Positions 34,415 to 42,621 of a DNA stretch of 64,000 nt are shown here, one piece after another. The notes under the pieces are model-generated. The model saw only the letters and a program-made list of their open reading frames with translations. It did no database searches and was not told where the DNA came from. The position numbers and the translations under genes were made by a program. The first letter of the stretch is position 1; each line of letters begins with the position of its first letter. Source of the stretch: Lachnospiraceae bacterium. GTDB lineage: Bacteria; Bacillota; Clostridia; Lachnospirales; Lachnospiraceae. The stretch is taken from the NCBI GenBank assembly GCA_015057505.1, contig SVEG01000016.1:1-64000 (forward strand), in the 5' to 3' direction.

Positions 34415-35197
34415 TCAAATAAACAATATCCAGATTAACTTAGATACTATGTGACATCCTCCATGAGCAATCATTGCATATCGTAAGCCGTATTTACGAT
34501 ACAAATAACCTAACAGCAAACCGATACCTCCATTCAGTAAGAGACATCTTGTAATAATAGCAGGCGAATTACCAAATAACATAAACGTTGCCGGCAAATG
34601 ACCTACAGCAAACAAAACTGCTGCAATCACATTAGATGCAATCAAAACTCTTGTTGTCGGTTTATCTTTTTTCTCTCCAAACAGCTTATGAAGAATGAAG
34701 GCTATGAGCGTCATTGCAAAAAGTCTAAGCATCACTTCTTCGATAACTGCGCCGTAGGTTACGGATGCAAGCATATACGGAATGGTGGGTTTTGTTGCAT
34801 AGTAATCCATAATCGCCTCGGAATAATGCCCAAAGAACAACATATCGGGCAAAATCATTAAAAGACCTCCGGCAACAGCAATAACAAAAGAAGCCGCCAA
34901 CGGCTTTTTAGTTATGGTTCTTTCGTCTTTCCAAAGCCCCGTTTCCTTTCCAAGCAAAATACCAATTGTGCCCAACACCAAACCATAAACGGCAGATTGA
35001 ACTGCTGTAATAACACCCATAAGAACATTAACAGGTACTTGGTCAAATACATCGGCATCAATGCTATCGAGAAGCTGTTGCCTTATATCCGGAGGATAAC
35101 TATCCAACAGATATATGCCTGTAAAGAAACCACCGATAAGTCCTACCACCATAAAAAATAACAGCGTTTTCCAATATGCTTTTATAAAATTCTTCAT
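34415..35197 (-). CDS. CPBP-family intramembrane protease (CAAX/bacteriocin-processing type)
   Basis: 260 residues with about seven membrane segments. CPBP motifs are in place: IEEVMLRLF (about 155, the EExxxR pair), FAVGHLPAT (about 203) and AHGGCHIVSK (about 245). These are membrane glutamyl/metallo-type proteases or immunity proteins for bacteriocin-like peptides. GGAGG precedes the ATG; a TTG one codon earlier is possible. It is the third gene of the sdpR-sdpI operon, which supports a role in envelope-peptide immunity or signalling (inference). Confidence 0.87.
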   Translation of the reverse strand: MKNFIKAYWKTLLFFMVVGLIGGFFTGIYLLDSYPPDIRQQLLDSIDADVFDQVPVNVLMGVITAVQSAVYGLVLGTIGILLGKETGLWKDERTITKKPLAASFVIAVAGGLLMILPDMLFFGHYSEAIMDYYATKPTIPYMLASVTYGAVIEEVMLRLFAMTLIAFILHKLFGEKKDKPTTRVLIASNVIAAVLFAVGHLPATFMLFGNSPAIITRCLLLNGGIGLLLGYLYRKYGLRYAMIAHGGCHIVSKLIWILFI

Positions 35198-35217
35198 CAA
35201 AGCACCTCCAAATTCTC

Positions 35218-35886
35218 TTACACCCTCGCTGCATACGCTGCTGACACTATCGCCACAACAATCAGTATTCCGACCATAATCATAGTCGAGGCAATTCCTC
35301 CTATAATGAGCGATTCTATGACTGTCAAAAGCCCGGCTATCATAAACAATTTGCCCGCAAAACGGTTAGCCTTCTTCCAGACCTCTTCGTCATTCATCGT
35401 CTTGCCTGTTCTAAGTCCGACAATACCGTTTTGCTTAGCCCTCGGCAAGTAATTACCGATTATGATAAACATAAGACCAAAGAGCACATTTATAATCATG
35501 AAGCTGTCAAATGCCGACTTCGTCATATCACCGGTTGCCTCTTTACACGCCGAATACATGAACACAAAATGCATGATTCCGAATATAACCGCCTCGCATA
35601 TTGCCGCAAGCAATATAATATTTTTGTTGGACTTAGCCTCTAAAGCTTCCTTCTCGTTCTTGGCATTCTTCGCCTTCTTGTCAAAATGCCATACAAAAAG
35701 CTGCCAGAACAGTGCCATCACAAGTATTATAATCGGAAAAATGAGTTCCTCATACTTTGAACCCCAACGGTCTATATTGCCTTCAAAATCATAATGCGCC
35801 GGAATCTCATCAGGTAAAAATCTAAGTACAAACAACGTAATCACAAGCGGTATCACAGAAATAATCCACAATATTTTATTTTTCAT
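35218..35886 (-). CDS. sdpI: SdpI-family immunity/signal membrane protein
   Basis: 222 residues, start MKNKILWIIS after GGAGGTAG. DUF1648 region at about 15-60 (FLPDEIPAHYDFEGNIDRWGSKYE) and SdpI region with NYLPRAKQNGIVGLRTGKTMNDEEVWKKANRFAG (about 140-175). Six to seven membrane segments. In Bacillus SdpI confers immunity to the SdpC toxin and sequesters SdpR at the membrane. Here the start overlaps the ArsR-type gene by 11 bp, the same arrangement. No sdpC-like toxin gene is seen in the window. Confidence 0.88.
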   Translation of the reverse strand: MKNKILWIISVIPLVITLFVLRFLPDEIPAHYDFEGNIDRWGSKYEELIFPIIILVMALFWQLFVWHFDKKAKNAKNEKEALEAKSNKNIILLAAICEAVIFGIMHFVFMYSACKEATGDMTKSAFDSFMIINVLFGLMFIIIGNYLPRAKQNGIVGLRTGKTMNDEEVWKKANRFAGKLFMIAGLLTVIESLIIGGIASTMIMVGILIVVAIVSAAYAARV

Positions 35887-36151
35887 CTTCTCTACCTCCA
35901 AACTGTTTTAGCCACAAAATCAAATCCTCAAAAATCGTCGTGTTAATCTCGTACCAGATAAAATTCTTCTCCTTATACTCTATGAGAAGCTCGGCACTCT
36001 TTAACAACTTAAGATGATACGACAACGCCGCAGGTGTTATATTAAGTCGCTCGGCAATATCACCTGCCGTCATCTTGCCCTCTTTCAGCATAACAAGTAT
36101 GTCGCGCCTGATTGGGTCTGAAAATGCCTTCAAGGCTTCGCCTATTCCCAT
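35876..36151 (-). CDS. sdpR: ArsR-family autorepressor (SdpR-like)
   Basis: 91 residues. Winged HTH typical of ArsR/SmtB: ALKAFSDPIRRDILVMLKEGKMTAGDIAERLNITPAALSYHLKLLKSAELL (about 6-56). No cysteine metal-site motif is present in the DNA-recognition helix, which fits the SdpR subgroup rather than metal sensors. It overlaps sdpI by 11 bp. Two palindromes that could be its operators flank the operon promoter (36163-36186 and 36221-36240). Confidence 0.9.
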   Translation of the reverse strand: MGIGEALKAFSDPIRRDILVMLKEGKMTAGDIAERLNITPAALSYHLKLLKSAELLIEYKEKNFIWYEINTTIFEDLILWLKQFGGREDEK

Positions 36152-36162
36152 ATGCCCTCCAT

Positions 36163-36186
36163 CTATTTAAAATTTTCTTTAAATAG
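36163..36186. promoter_or_regulatory. Palindromic operator 1 of the sdpR operon
   Basis: CTATTTAAA and TTTAAATAG arms (9 bp, perfect) separated by 6 bp, located at the transcription start side of the -10 box and upstream of the sdpR ribosome site. Binding here would block transcription. Confidence 0.65.
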
Positions 36187-36215
36187 ATATTAACACATCC
36201 TGCACCGGATTGCAA
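36187..36215 (-). promoter_or_regulatory. Promoter of sdpR-sdpI-CPBP
   Basis: Minus strand TTGCAA (36210-36215), 17-bp spacer, TAATAT (36187-36192). It is bracketed by the two palindromes, so the SdpR-like protein probably represses it. Confidence 0.7.
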
Positions 36216-36220
36216 TGGGC

Positions 36221-36240
36221 ATTTAAAAATATTTTTAAAT
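36221..36240. promoter_or_regulatory. Palindromic operator 2 of the sdpR operon
   Basis: ATTTAAAAATATTTTTAAAT is a perfect 20-bp palindrome sharing the ATTTAAA/TTTAAAT core of operator 1. It lies just upstream of the -35 box and 58 bp upstream of the luxS start, so it might also touch luxS expression. Confidence 0.6.
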
Positions 36241-36297
36241 AGTTTATTTTTCTCTCTACATATGTTAAGCTTGTATAAAATAATTTTAGGAGGCCCT

Positions 36298-36777
36298 ATG
36301 AAGAAAATAGCAAGCTTTACAATAGACCACATCAAGTTACAGCCGGGCGTATATGTTTCGCGTAAGGACAACGTAGGCAACAGCGTAATTACCACCTTCG
36401 ACCTTCGTATGACAAGCCCCAATGAAGAGCCTGTAATGAACACTGCAGAGATGCACACAATCGAGCATCTGGCTGCAACATTTTTAAGAAATCATGCAGT
36501 TTATGGAGACAAAACTGTTTACTTCGGACCGATGGGCTGCCGCACGGGCTTTTACCTTCTGCTTGCAGGCAACTACGAGTCAAAAGACATCGTGCCGCTT
36601 ATGATAGAGATGTATGAATTTATAAGAGATTTTAAGGATGAAGTACCGGGTGCCTCCGCAAAAGACTGCGGCAACTATCTTGATATGAATCTTGGCATGG
36701 CAAACTATCTTGCCGACAAGTATCTTGAGCAGGTTCTTTACAACATTACACCGGACAGACTTATCTATCCTGAGTAA
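36298..36777 (+). CDS. luxS: S-ribosylhomocysteine lyase (AI-2 synthase)
   Basis: 159 residues, start MKKIASFTID with TTAGGAGG 4 nt upstream. Zinc ligands lie in HTIEHLAATFLRN (about 53-65) and in GASAKDCGNY (about 121-130), and the catalytic cysteine in MGCRTGFYL (about 82-90). It splits S-ribosylhomocysteine into homocysteine and the autoinducer-2 precursor DPD. The upstream step enzyme mtnN follows 230 bp later, so the two steps of SAH recycling are linked, with a giant hairpin between them. Confidence 0.97.
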   Translation: MKKIASFTIDHIKLQPGVYVSRKDNVGNSVITTFDLRMTSPNEEPVMNTAEMHTIEHLAATFLRNHAVYGDKTVYFGPMGCRTGFYLLLAGNYESKDIVPLMIEMYEFIRDFKDEVPGASAKDCGNYLDMNLGMANYLADKYLEQVLYNITPDRLIYPE

Positions 36778-36791
36778 TCATTAATATAAAC

Positions 36792-36980
36792 GTTGCGGAT
36801 TTTGTGTCTGGTCTGCGGTTGCATATATTTTAAATTTCAGACCCTTAAAAAACGTCAGCACTTGGATTTTTCAAGAGCAACGCAGAAAAATCCTTAGTAC
36901 TGTTACGTTTTTTACGGAACGAAAGTGTGTCTGTGAATTTAAAATATATGCAACCGCAAACCAGACACAAAATCCGCAAC
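36792..36980 (+). repeat. 189-nt giant inverted repeat between luxS and mtnN
   Basis: Arms 36792-36836 and 36936-36980 match as inverted repeats at 44 of 45 positions. The stem continues imperfectly inside (AAAAAACGT with ACGTTTTTT, then GGATTTTTC with GAAAAATCC) to a small loop near 36876. The base is GTTGCGG...CCGCAAC. It ends 28 nt before the mtnN start, just ahead of AAAGAGGAAAA. It resembles the element at 30028 in length, base, inner A6/T6 pairing and placement, but the arm sequences differ. Confidence 0.9.
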
Positions 36981-37007
36981 AACTAAATAAAGAAAAGAGG
37001 AAAATAT

Positions 37008-37706
37008 ATGTCTAAGATTGGAATTATAGGAGCCATGGATTTGGAGGTTGATGCTTTAAAAGCTGAAATGTCAGTTACCTCAACCACTAAGCGTGCTTCC
37101 ATGGAATTTTTAGAAGGAACTTTAAACAATACGAAAGTCGTAATTGTAAAAAGCGGTATCGGCAAAATCAACGCCGCACTCTGCGCACAGATTCTCATTG
37201 ATGAATTTGACGTATCTCACATCATCAATACAGGTGTTGCAGGCTCACTTAACGCAGACCTTGACATCGGCGACATCCTTATTTCCAAGGACGCTGTTCA
37301 TCACGATATGGATGTTACTATTTTCGGATACAAGCTCGGCGAAGTACCGCAGATGGGAATCCGCGAATTCCCCGCAGATGAGAAAATGATCGAAGTGGCA
37401 ATGGCTACCTGCAAGGAGGTTAACCCCGACATTAACGTCCGCAAAGGACGTGTTGCAAGCGGTGACCAGTTTATTTCAAGCAAAGAGAAAAAACAGTTTA
37501 TCATCGATAATTTTGACGGTGACTGCGCTGAGATGGAGGGGGCTTCCATCGCTCAGGCAGCATACCTTAACAATATTCCGTTTGTAATCATCCGTGCCAT
37601 CTCCGACAAGGCAGATGACAGCGCCGAGATGGACTACCCTACATTTGAGAAAGCAGCAGCAAAGCATTCTGCAAATCTCGTAAAGCATATGATTTGTAAA
37701 TTGTAA
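37008..37706 (+). CDS. mtnN: 5'-methylthioadenosine/S-adenosylhomocysteine nucleosidase
   Basis: 232 residues. Starts MSKIGIIGAMDLEVDAL (Pfs-type N-terminus with the catalytic Glu in DLEV), then VVIVKSGIGKINAALCAQ (about 44-61), GVAGSLNADLDIGD, DCAEMEGASIAQAA (ribose-binding MEGA, about 168-181) and AISDKADDS. It cleaves adenine from SAH and MTA. luxS upstream uses the S-ribosylhomocysteine product. It lies downstream of the 189-nt hairpin and 21 bp before an ECF transporter S-component gene. Confidence 0.96.
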   Translation: MSKIGIIGAMDLEVDALKAEMSVTSTTKRASMEFLEGTLNNTKVVIVKSGIGKINAALCAQILIDEFDVSHIINTGVAGSLNADLDIGDILISKDAVHHDMDVTIFGYKLGEVPQMGIREFPADEKMIEVAMATCKEVNPDINVRKGRVASGDQFISSKEKKQFIIDNFDGDCAEMEGASIAQAAYLNNIPFVIIRAISDKADDSAEMDYPTFEKAAAKHSANLVKHMICKL

Positions 37707-37727
37707 AACTGTTTTGAAAGGATTACT

Positions 37728-38261
37728 ATGACAAAAAAATCAACCCTTAAAATAGCATATTCGGCAGTGTGCATTGCGCTTGCCATGGTACTGCCATTCC
37801 TTACAGGACAGATTCCTCAGGTAGGCAATGCCCTGTCACCGATGCATATTCCCGTATTCTTATGCGGATTCCTATGCGGATGGCCTTACGGAATTATCGT
37901 TGGATTCATTTCTCCGATTCTCCGCTTTTTCGCATTCGGAATGCCACCTCTTATGCCAAAAGGACTCTCCATGGCACTTGAACTTGCGACATATGGATTT
38001 GTTTCCGGAATTCTTTATAAAAAGCTTCCGAAAACCACACTCAACATCTACATATCGCTTATTATTGCGATGGTTACGGGCAGAATCGTGTGGGGTGCGG
38101 CAAGGTTTGTTCTTGCCGGTATCAGTGGAACCGATTTTCCGTTTTCTGCGTTTATTGCGGGCGCGGTAACCACTGCACTTCCCGGAATAGTCCTTCACTT
38201 GGTTATTATTCCGCTAATTGTATTGGCACTTAAAAAAGCAAAATTTGTTTTGAATGAATAA
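37728..38261 (+). CDS. ECF transporter S component, substrate unknown
   Basis: 177 residues, nearly all membrane: about six helices. It starts MTKKSTLKIAYSAVCIALAM and contains SPMHIPVFLCGFLCGWPYGIIVGFISPILR (split here as SPMHIPVFLCGF and GWPYGIIVGF), typical of vitamin-type S components that share a common EcfAT energising module. No riboswitch or biosynthetic gene points to a vitamin. It follows mtnN by 21 bp and is closed by a terminator at 38275, so it is co-transcribed with mtnN. Confidence 0.85.
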   Translation: MTKKSTLKIAYSAVCIALAMVLPFLTGQIPQVGNALSPMHIPVFLCGFLCGWPYGIIVGFISPILRFFAFGMPPLMPKGLSMALELATYGFVSGILYKKLPKTTLNIYISLIIAMVTGRIVWGAARFVLAGISGTDFPFSAFIAGAVTTALPGIVLHLVIIPLIVLALKKAKFVLNE

Positions 38262-38274
38262 TCATAAATTCGCT

Positions 38275-38306
38275 AAAAGGTAGAAATTTAATTTTCTACC
38301 TTTTTT
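38275..38306 (+). terminator. Terminator after the ECF S component gene
   Basis: AAAAGGTAGAAA pairs with TTTCTACCTTTT (12 bp), followed by further Ts. Confidence 0.85.
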
Positions 38307-38371
38307 ATAATAAGACCACCCAATGAAAACCAAACATCAAACACTTTATAGTCGAAAGGCAGGTGAAGGCA

Positions 38372-39916
38372 ATGAATAGTGACGTTATTGAAAGCTATGT
38401 AGAAAAAGTATACGGATACGCAATTAATCACACCTATTCTCGCGAGGAGGCGGATGAACTTGCACAGGAAATACTTTTTACAGCAGTACGCGAATTGCCA
38501 AGATTAAAAGACTCAAGCAAATTCGAGCCTTGGCTTTGGGGAATCGCAAACAATGTTACAAAAACCTTCCGACGCATTATGGGAAAACAGCGCGCGATGT
38601 ATTCCTATGATATGCCTGACAACATGACATATGAAGAAGAGTATTTTGACGATCAAGAAGAAATTTATGATTCCTTGCGCACAAAAATAGCGATGCTCTC
38701 TTCAATATATCGCGAAATCATTGTTCTTTACTATTATGACGGTCTTTCAACAAAACAGATTTCCGAGCATCTTAATATTCCTGAAGGCACGGTAACTTGG
38801 CGCCTTTCGGAAGCTCGAAAAAAACTGAAAAAGGAGTGTACTAAAATGAATGAATCTGCTTTGCGTCCTATACGCATGAAAATTGATATGTATGGAAACG
38901 GAAATTACGATGGAGTTTCTATTCCGTTCCCCGATGTATACATCAGTGATGCACTTTCTCAAAATATTCTCTATTATGCTTATGAGAAAGCAGTGTCCGT
39001 TGAGGAGCTGGCAAAACTGTGCGGCGTCCCTGCCTATTTCATTGAAGAACGAATTGATAATTTGTTAAAGCGTGACGCCATTATTGAGATTTCAAAAGGG
39101 AAATACCAAACCGACTTTATTATCTGGTCTGATAAGTACGGCATCTTTTGTGAAGAGAATGCCGAAAAAGCTTTGCTTCCCATAATGGATAAATTGATAA
39201 CTGCCATAAAAGCAGTTTCAAAAGAAGCACAAACTATTGATTTTTATAAAGCGAACAAAAGCGATGTCGATTTGCTTTACTTATACGGTATGCTTTCCTT
39301 CGATTATATTCGCAGGCATTATTGCAAGTTACCGTGTCCGCAACACAAAACAAAGTATGACGGCTACCGTTGGAATTATATCGGCAGTATTGAAACAGGA
39401 AAGCATCCCCGAATAAGCATCAATTCGCACCATAGCGGCAATCTAGACCGCGGTGGCAACTGTACTTATACCATCTATTTTGGTATAGACGGACTTAATT
39501 ACAGAAAAATGATGTCTGATAACTACATCACCGCCTGCTACGACATTATAAATCAAGGTGCTTCCAAAGATATTGACTCAATAGCCAATGCAACTAAAGA
39601 TGGTTTTATTATTAAAAAATCAGACGGAAGCTTTTTTGTTCCTGTTCCGTTCTTTACCACCGAACAAAAAAGAGCCTTTGACGAAATTGTTGAAAAACAT
39701 TTTTCACCATTAATCTCTGAGTACAAAGCCATAACCAATAAGTTTATTACTGCCTATAAAAAACTCTTCCCAAAGCATTTAAGTGATGATGTTGACCGTA
39801 TGTGTCAAAGTATGTTTTCAAACTTATATGCAACCGTAATAGCTTACGCCAGAAAGACCAATGCTATCGAAAAGCCTTCTGACGAATACTACTGCGAGGT
39901 TTTGCTACAGCATTAA
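38372..39916 (+). CDS. Sigma-70-family (ECF-type) factor with large C-terminal extension
   Basis: 514 residues (ATG at 38372, AGGTGAAGG upstream; a GTG three codons earlier is possible). Sigma region 2 is at about 10-70 (SREEADELAQEILFTAVREL, EPWLWGIANNV) and region 4 at about 105-160 (LSSIYREIIVLYYYDGLSTKQISEHLNIPEGTVTWRLSEARKKL). About 350 further residues follow, with a possible winged HTH (VEELAKLCGVPAYFIEERIDNLLKRDAI, about 205-232) and an unrecognised domain with HHSGNLDRGGNCTYTIYFG. No separate anti-sigma gene is adjacent. The C-terminal part may sense or self-regulate (inference). Confidence 0.85.
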   Translation: MNSDVIESYVEKVYGYAINHTYSREEADELAQEILFTAVRELPRLKDSSKFEPWLWGIANNVTKTFRRIMGKQRAMYSYDMPDNMTYEEEYFDDQEEIYDSLRTKIAMLSSIYREIIVLYYYDGLSTKQISEHLNIPEGTVTWRLSEARKKLKKECTKMNESALRPIRMKIDMYGNGNYDGVSIPFPDVYISDALSQNILYYAYEKAVSVEELAKLCGVPAYFIEERIDNLLKRDAIIEISKGKYQTDFIIWSDKYGIFCEENAEKALLPIMDKLITAIKAVSKEAQTIDFYKANKSDVDLLYLYGMLSFDYIRRHYCKLPCPQHKTKYDGYRWNYIGSIETGKHPRISINSHHSGNLDRGGNCTYTIYFGIDGLNYRKMMSDNYITACYDIINQGASKDIDSIANATKDGFIIKKSDGSFFVPVPFFTTEQKRAFDEIVEKHFSPLISEYKAITNKFITAYKKLFPKHLSDDVDRMCQSMFSNLYATVIAYARKTNAIEKPSDEYYCEVLLQH

Positions 39917-39922
39917 AATAAC

Positions 39923-39948
39923 AGCGCCGCTGTCACATCAGCGGCGCT
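39923..39948. terminator. Bidirectional hairpin between the sigma factor gene and cls
   Basis: AGCGCCGCTG and CAGCGGCGCT form a perfect 10-bp GC-rich stem. The last codons and stop of the cardiolipin synthase gene lie within it. The T-run is modest on both strands. Confidence 0.7.
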
Positions 39949-41525
39949 ATAAATTTTAGCAGAATTCCTGCAAGTCTCATAGATAACTTTTCTTTTTTGA
40001 CATCGTTCATCGTAATAAGCTTACTGATTTGCATGGTTTCCTGCATATCTTTCTCTATGTCGCGAATCGCCGGCACTTCGTGCATATATGCCGCACATTC
40101 AAAGTGCAGGTACAAACTTCTGAAATCAAGATTAATAGTGCCGACAACCGCGCGTTTATCGTCACTAACAAATACTTTAGAGTGAATAAATCCCGGCAGA
40201 TATTCATAAACCTTAACTCCTGCGGCAATCAAATCCTTATAATGTGTCTTTGCAAGCGCAAAGGCATATTTTTTATCGGGAATATGCGGAAGTATAATGC
40301 AGACCTCCACTCCGCGCTTTGCCGCAAAGGTAAGTGCCTGTAACATCTCATAGTCAAGAATTAAGTATGGTGTCATTATATGAACATATCGTTTGGCATT
40401 ATTGATTATATCCAGATACACCATCTCGCCGACTCTCTCACTATCGAGAGGACTGTCTCCGTACGGAAGCACATAACCCTCTGCCTTTCCCGGGCACTTA
40501 TAATCAACGTTTACATATGTGTTATAATCACGTACCCTGTTGTCTACATCCCACATCTGCAAAAACATGAGTGTAAAACTTTTTACAGCCTCACCGCGAA
40601 TCATTATTGCCGCGTCCTTCCAATGTCCGTGAAGCGTCTTTTTATTGATGTATTCGTCCGAAAGATTAACACCGCCCGTAAATGCCGTGTGACCATCGAT
40701 AATCGCAATCTTTCTGTGGTCACGGTTGTTATAATAGGTCGAAACAAAAGGTCTTAACGGCGCAAAGGGCTTGCATTTAATACCGAGCGCCTTCAGCTTC
40801 TTAGGATAATTATTCGGAAGCAGGAAAAACGAACAGGTACCGTCATACATAACCCTAACTTCCACGCCTTCTCTTGCCTTTCGCTCCAATATATTAAGAA
40901 TACGTCCCCACATATATCCTTCATTTATCGTGAAATACTCTAAGAAAATAAACTTCTCTGCCTTTTCAAGTTCGCAAAGTAATGCCTCAAATTTATCCTC
41001 CCCACTCGCAAAATACTTAACCTCGGTATTCTCATACGCCGGAAATCCGCCGTGCTTTAGGGCATATTGTTCAAGATTGTACAAATCGCGTTTTTTCTCT
41101 TTTAAAGCCTCCGGAAGTTCTCTTTTAGGAAGATACGGGCGACTCTCCTTAAGCAGATATTCGAGTCTCTTATGAAGCAGTCTGTGTCCAAGATCCGCCT
41201 CTACAAACATATATAGCAATGCCCCGAATATCGGCAATGCCAGAATCAAAATTGCCCATGTAAGCTTCATTGAAGGGTTCATCGTTCTGTTAATAAGTAT
41301 AATTATCATTACTATGCTGAAAGCAAATGAACTTCCGAATGCAATAACAATATACTCTCCAAGAAATGCAAAAAAAGCAAAAAGCACAACAAACTGCAAA
41401 AGAAGCAACACTGCTACGACCATGGTTCGCCCGAATATAATATTTAGAATTCCTCTTTTTCCTTTTTCAAGAAGTAAAATCTTTTCTTCCTGTTCTCCCA
41501 AGTTATGCCCAATATCCTCACGCAA
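39933..41525 (-). CDS. cls: Cardiolipin synthase
   Basis: 530 residues from a TTG at 41525 with GGGAGG 9 nt upstream. An ATG in frame at 41576 overlaps a TATAAT box, so I do not favour it. Two N-terminal membrane segments (about residues 35-60 and 65-90) precede two phospholipase-D catalytic motifs: NNRDHRKIAIIDGHTAFTGG (about 245-265) and FIHSKVFVSDDKRAVVGTIN (about 430-450). It joins two phosphatidylglycerols into cardiolipin at the membrane. Monocistronic, bounded by terminators on both sides. Confidence 0.93.
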   Translation of the reverse strand: MREDIGHNLGEQEEKILLLEKGKRGILNIIFGRTMVVAVLLLLQFVVLFAFFAFLGEYIVIAFGSSFAFSIVMIIILINRTMNPSMKLTWAILILALPIFGALLYMFVEADLGHRLLHKRLEYLLKESRPYLPKRELPEALKEKKRDLYNLEQYALKHGGFPAYENTEVKYFASGEDKFEALLCELEKAEKFIFLEYFTINEGYMWGRILNILERKAREGVEVRVMYDGTCSFFLLPNNYPKKLKALGIKCKPFAPLRPFVSTYYNNRDHRKIAIIDGHTAFTGGVNLSDEYINKKTLHGHWKDAAIMIRGEAVKSFTLMFLQMWDVDNRVRDYNTYVNVDYKCPGKAEGYVLPYGDSPLDSERVGEMVYLDIINNAKRYVHIMTPYLILDYEMLQALTFAAKRGVEVCIILPHIPDKKYAFALAKTHYKDLIAAGVKVYEYLPGFIHSKVFVSDDKRAVVGTINLDFRSLYLHFECAAYMHEVPAIRDIEKDMQETMQISKLITMNDVKKEKLSMRLAGILLKFIAPLM

Positions 41526-41578
41526 GAATACGCACCTCCCGACAGTCTCAAAACCTCTATTACCATTATACACCAAAA

Positions 41579-41603
41579 ACGGCAGGGTATTTCTCCCTGC
41601 CGT
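41579..41603 (-). terminator. Terminator of the aldo/keto reductase gene
   Basis: ACGGCAGGG and CCCTGCCGT form a perfect 9-bp stem with a 7-nt loop, followed by TTTTT on the minus strand, 35 bp after the stop at 41638. Confidence 0.9.
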
Positions 41604-41637
41604 CAGATTTAAGAATAATTTAATTCTCAGTTTATAT

Positions 41638-42621
41638 TTACTTCAAAATCTCGTCAATCTTCTTCATTTCTTCATCTGTAAATTCCATATTGTCAAGTGC
41701 CTTAACATTCTCAACCACCTGAGAAGCACGGCTTGCACCAAGAATTACTGATGTAAGTCTGCCTTGCTTAAGTGCCCATACAAGTGCCATCTGAGCAAGT
41801 GACTGACCTCTGTCCTTAGCCATATCGTTAAGTTTTGCAATCTTTGCAATCTTCTCTTCTGTAATAGCCTTCTCGCTTAAGAATACACTCTTACCTGCTG
41901 CTCTTGAATCTGCAGGAATACCGTTAAGATACTTATCTGTAAGCAAGCCCTGTGCAAGCGGACAGAAAGCGATGCTTCCCATTCCTGCTTCTTCTACTAC
42001 AGGAATAAGTGCCTCCGAGCCTCTCTCAAGCATTGAATAACGATGCTGATGGATAAGGCAGGGAACATTCATTTCCTTAAGTATTGTAGCAGCTTCTTTA
42101 AGTCTCTCAGGGCTGTAATTAGAAAGTGCCACATAAAGAGCTTTACCCTGACGTACAATTCCTGCAAGTGCGTCCATTGTCTCCCAAAGAGGTGTCTCCG
42201 GGTCAGGTCTGTGATGATAATAAATATCTACATAATCAAGTCCCATACGCTTAAGGCTCTGATCAAGAGAAGCTACAAGATACTTCTTGGAACCAAAGTT
42301 ACCGTACGGTCCCGGCCACATATCATAACCTGCCTTAGTAGAAATAATAAGCTCGTCTCTGTAAGGCTTAAGGTCTGTTGCAAGCATCTTACCAAAGTTC
42401 TCTTCTGCGCTTCCCGGTGTAGGGCCGTAGTTGTTAGCAAGATCAAAGTGTGTAATTCCAAGATCAAAGCTTGTCTTTACAATATCAAGCATATTATCAT
42501 AGTTGCTGCCACTACCAAAGTTGTGCCACAAACCGAGTGACATTGCCGGAAGCTTAAGTCCTGTCTTACCGCTTCTGTTATAAACCATTTTGTCATATCT
42601 GTTTTCGTTAGCTATATACAT
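41638..42621 (-). CDS. Aldo/keto reductase, YghZ-like
   Basis: 327 residues, start MYIANENRYD, whose A is the last base of the upstream stop codon (TAATG). TIM-barrel AKR motifs: THFDLANNYGPTPGSAEENFG (catalytic Asp and Tyr, about 58-78), KAGYDMWPGPYG (catalytic Lys), DYVDIYYHHRPD (His) and the NADP-binding LGASRASQVVEN near the C-terminus. The GPTPGSAEE form is typical of the YghZ/L-glyceraldehyde-3-phosphate reductase and Kv-beta branch. It is co-translated with the UroD-like gene, so they may act in one pathway; substrate unknown. Confidence 0.92.
   Translation of the reverse strand: MYIANENRYDKMVYNRSGKTGLKLPAMSLGLWHNFGSGSNYDNMLDIVKTSFDLGITHFDLANNYGPTPGSAEENFGKMLATDLKPYRDELIISTKAGYDMWPGPYGNFGSKKYLVASLDQSLKRMGLDYVDIYYHHRPDPETPLWETMDALAGIVRQGKALYVALSNYSPERLKEAATILKEMNVPCLIHQHRYSMLERGSEALIPVVEEAGMGSIAFCPLAQGLLTDKYLNGIPADSRAAGKSVFLSEKAITEEKIAKIAKLNDMAKDRGQSLAQMALVWALKQGRLTSVILGASRASQVVENVKALDNMEFTDEEMKKIDEILK

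Noticed and set aside
34233..34418. 61-codon minus-strand frame upstream of the XRE gene region
   Set aside because: No ribosome site, no recognisable features and very AT-rich start region; treated as non-coding.
36792..36980. A SAM or SAH riboswitch in front of mtnN
   Set aside because: The gene context invites it, but the region is one long continuous inverted repeat and shows none of the conserved cores of known SAM or SAH riboswitches that I can recall.
41570..41580. ATG at 41576 as the start of cardiolipin synthase
   Set aside because: The ATG forms part of a TATAAT promoter box and lacks a ribosome site, whereas the TTG at 41525 has GGGAGG upstream.
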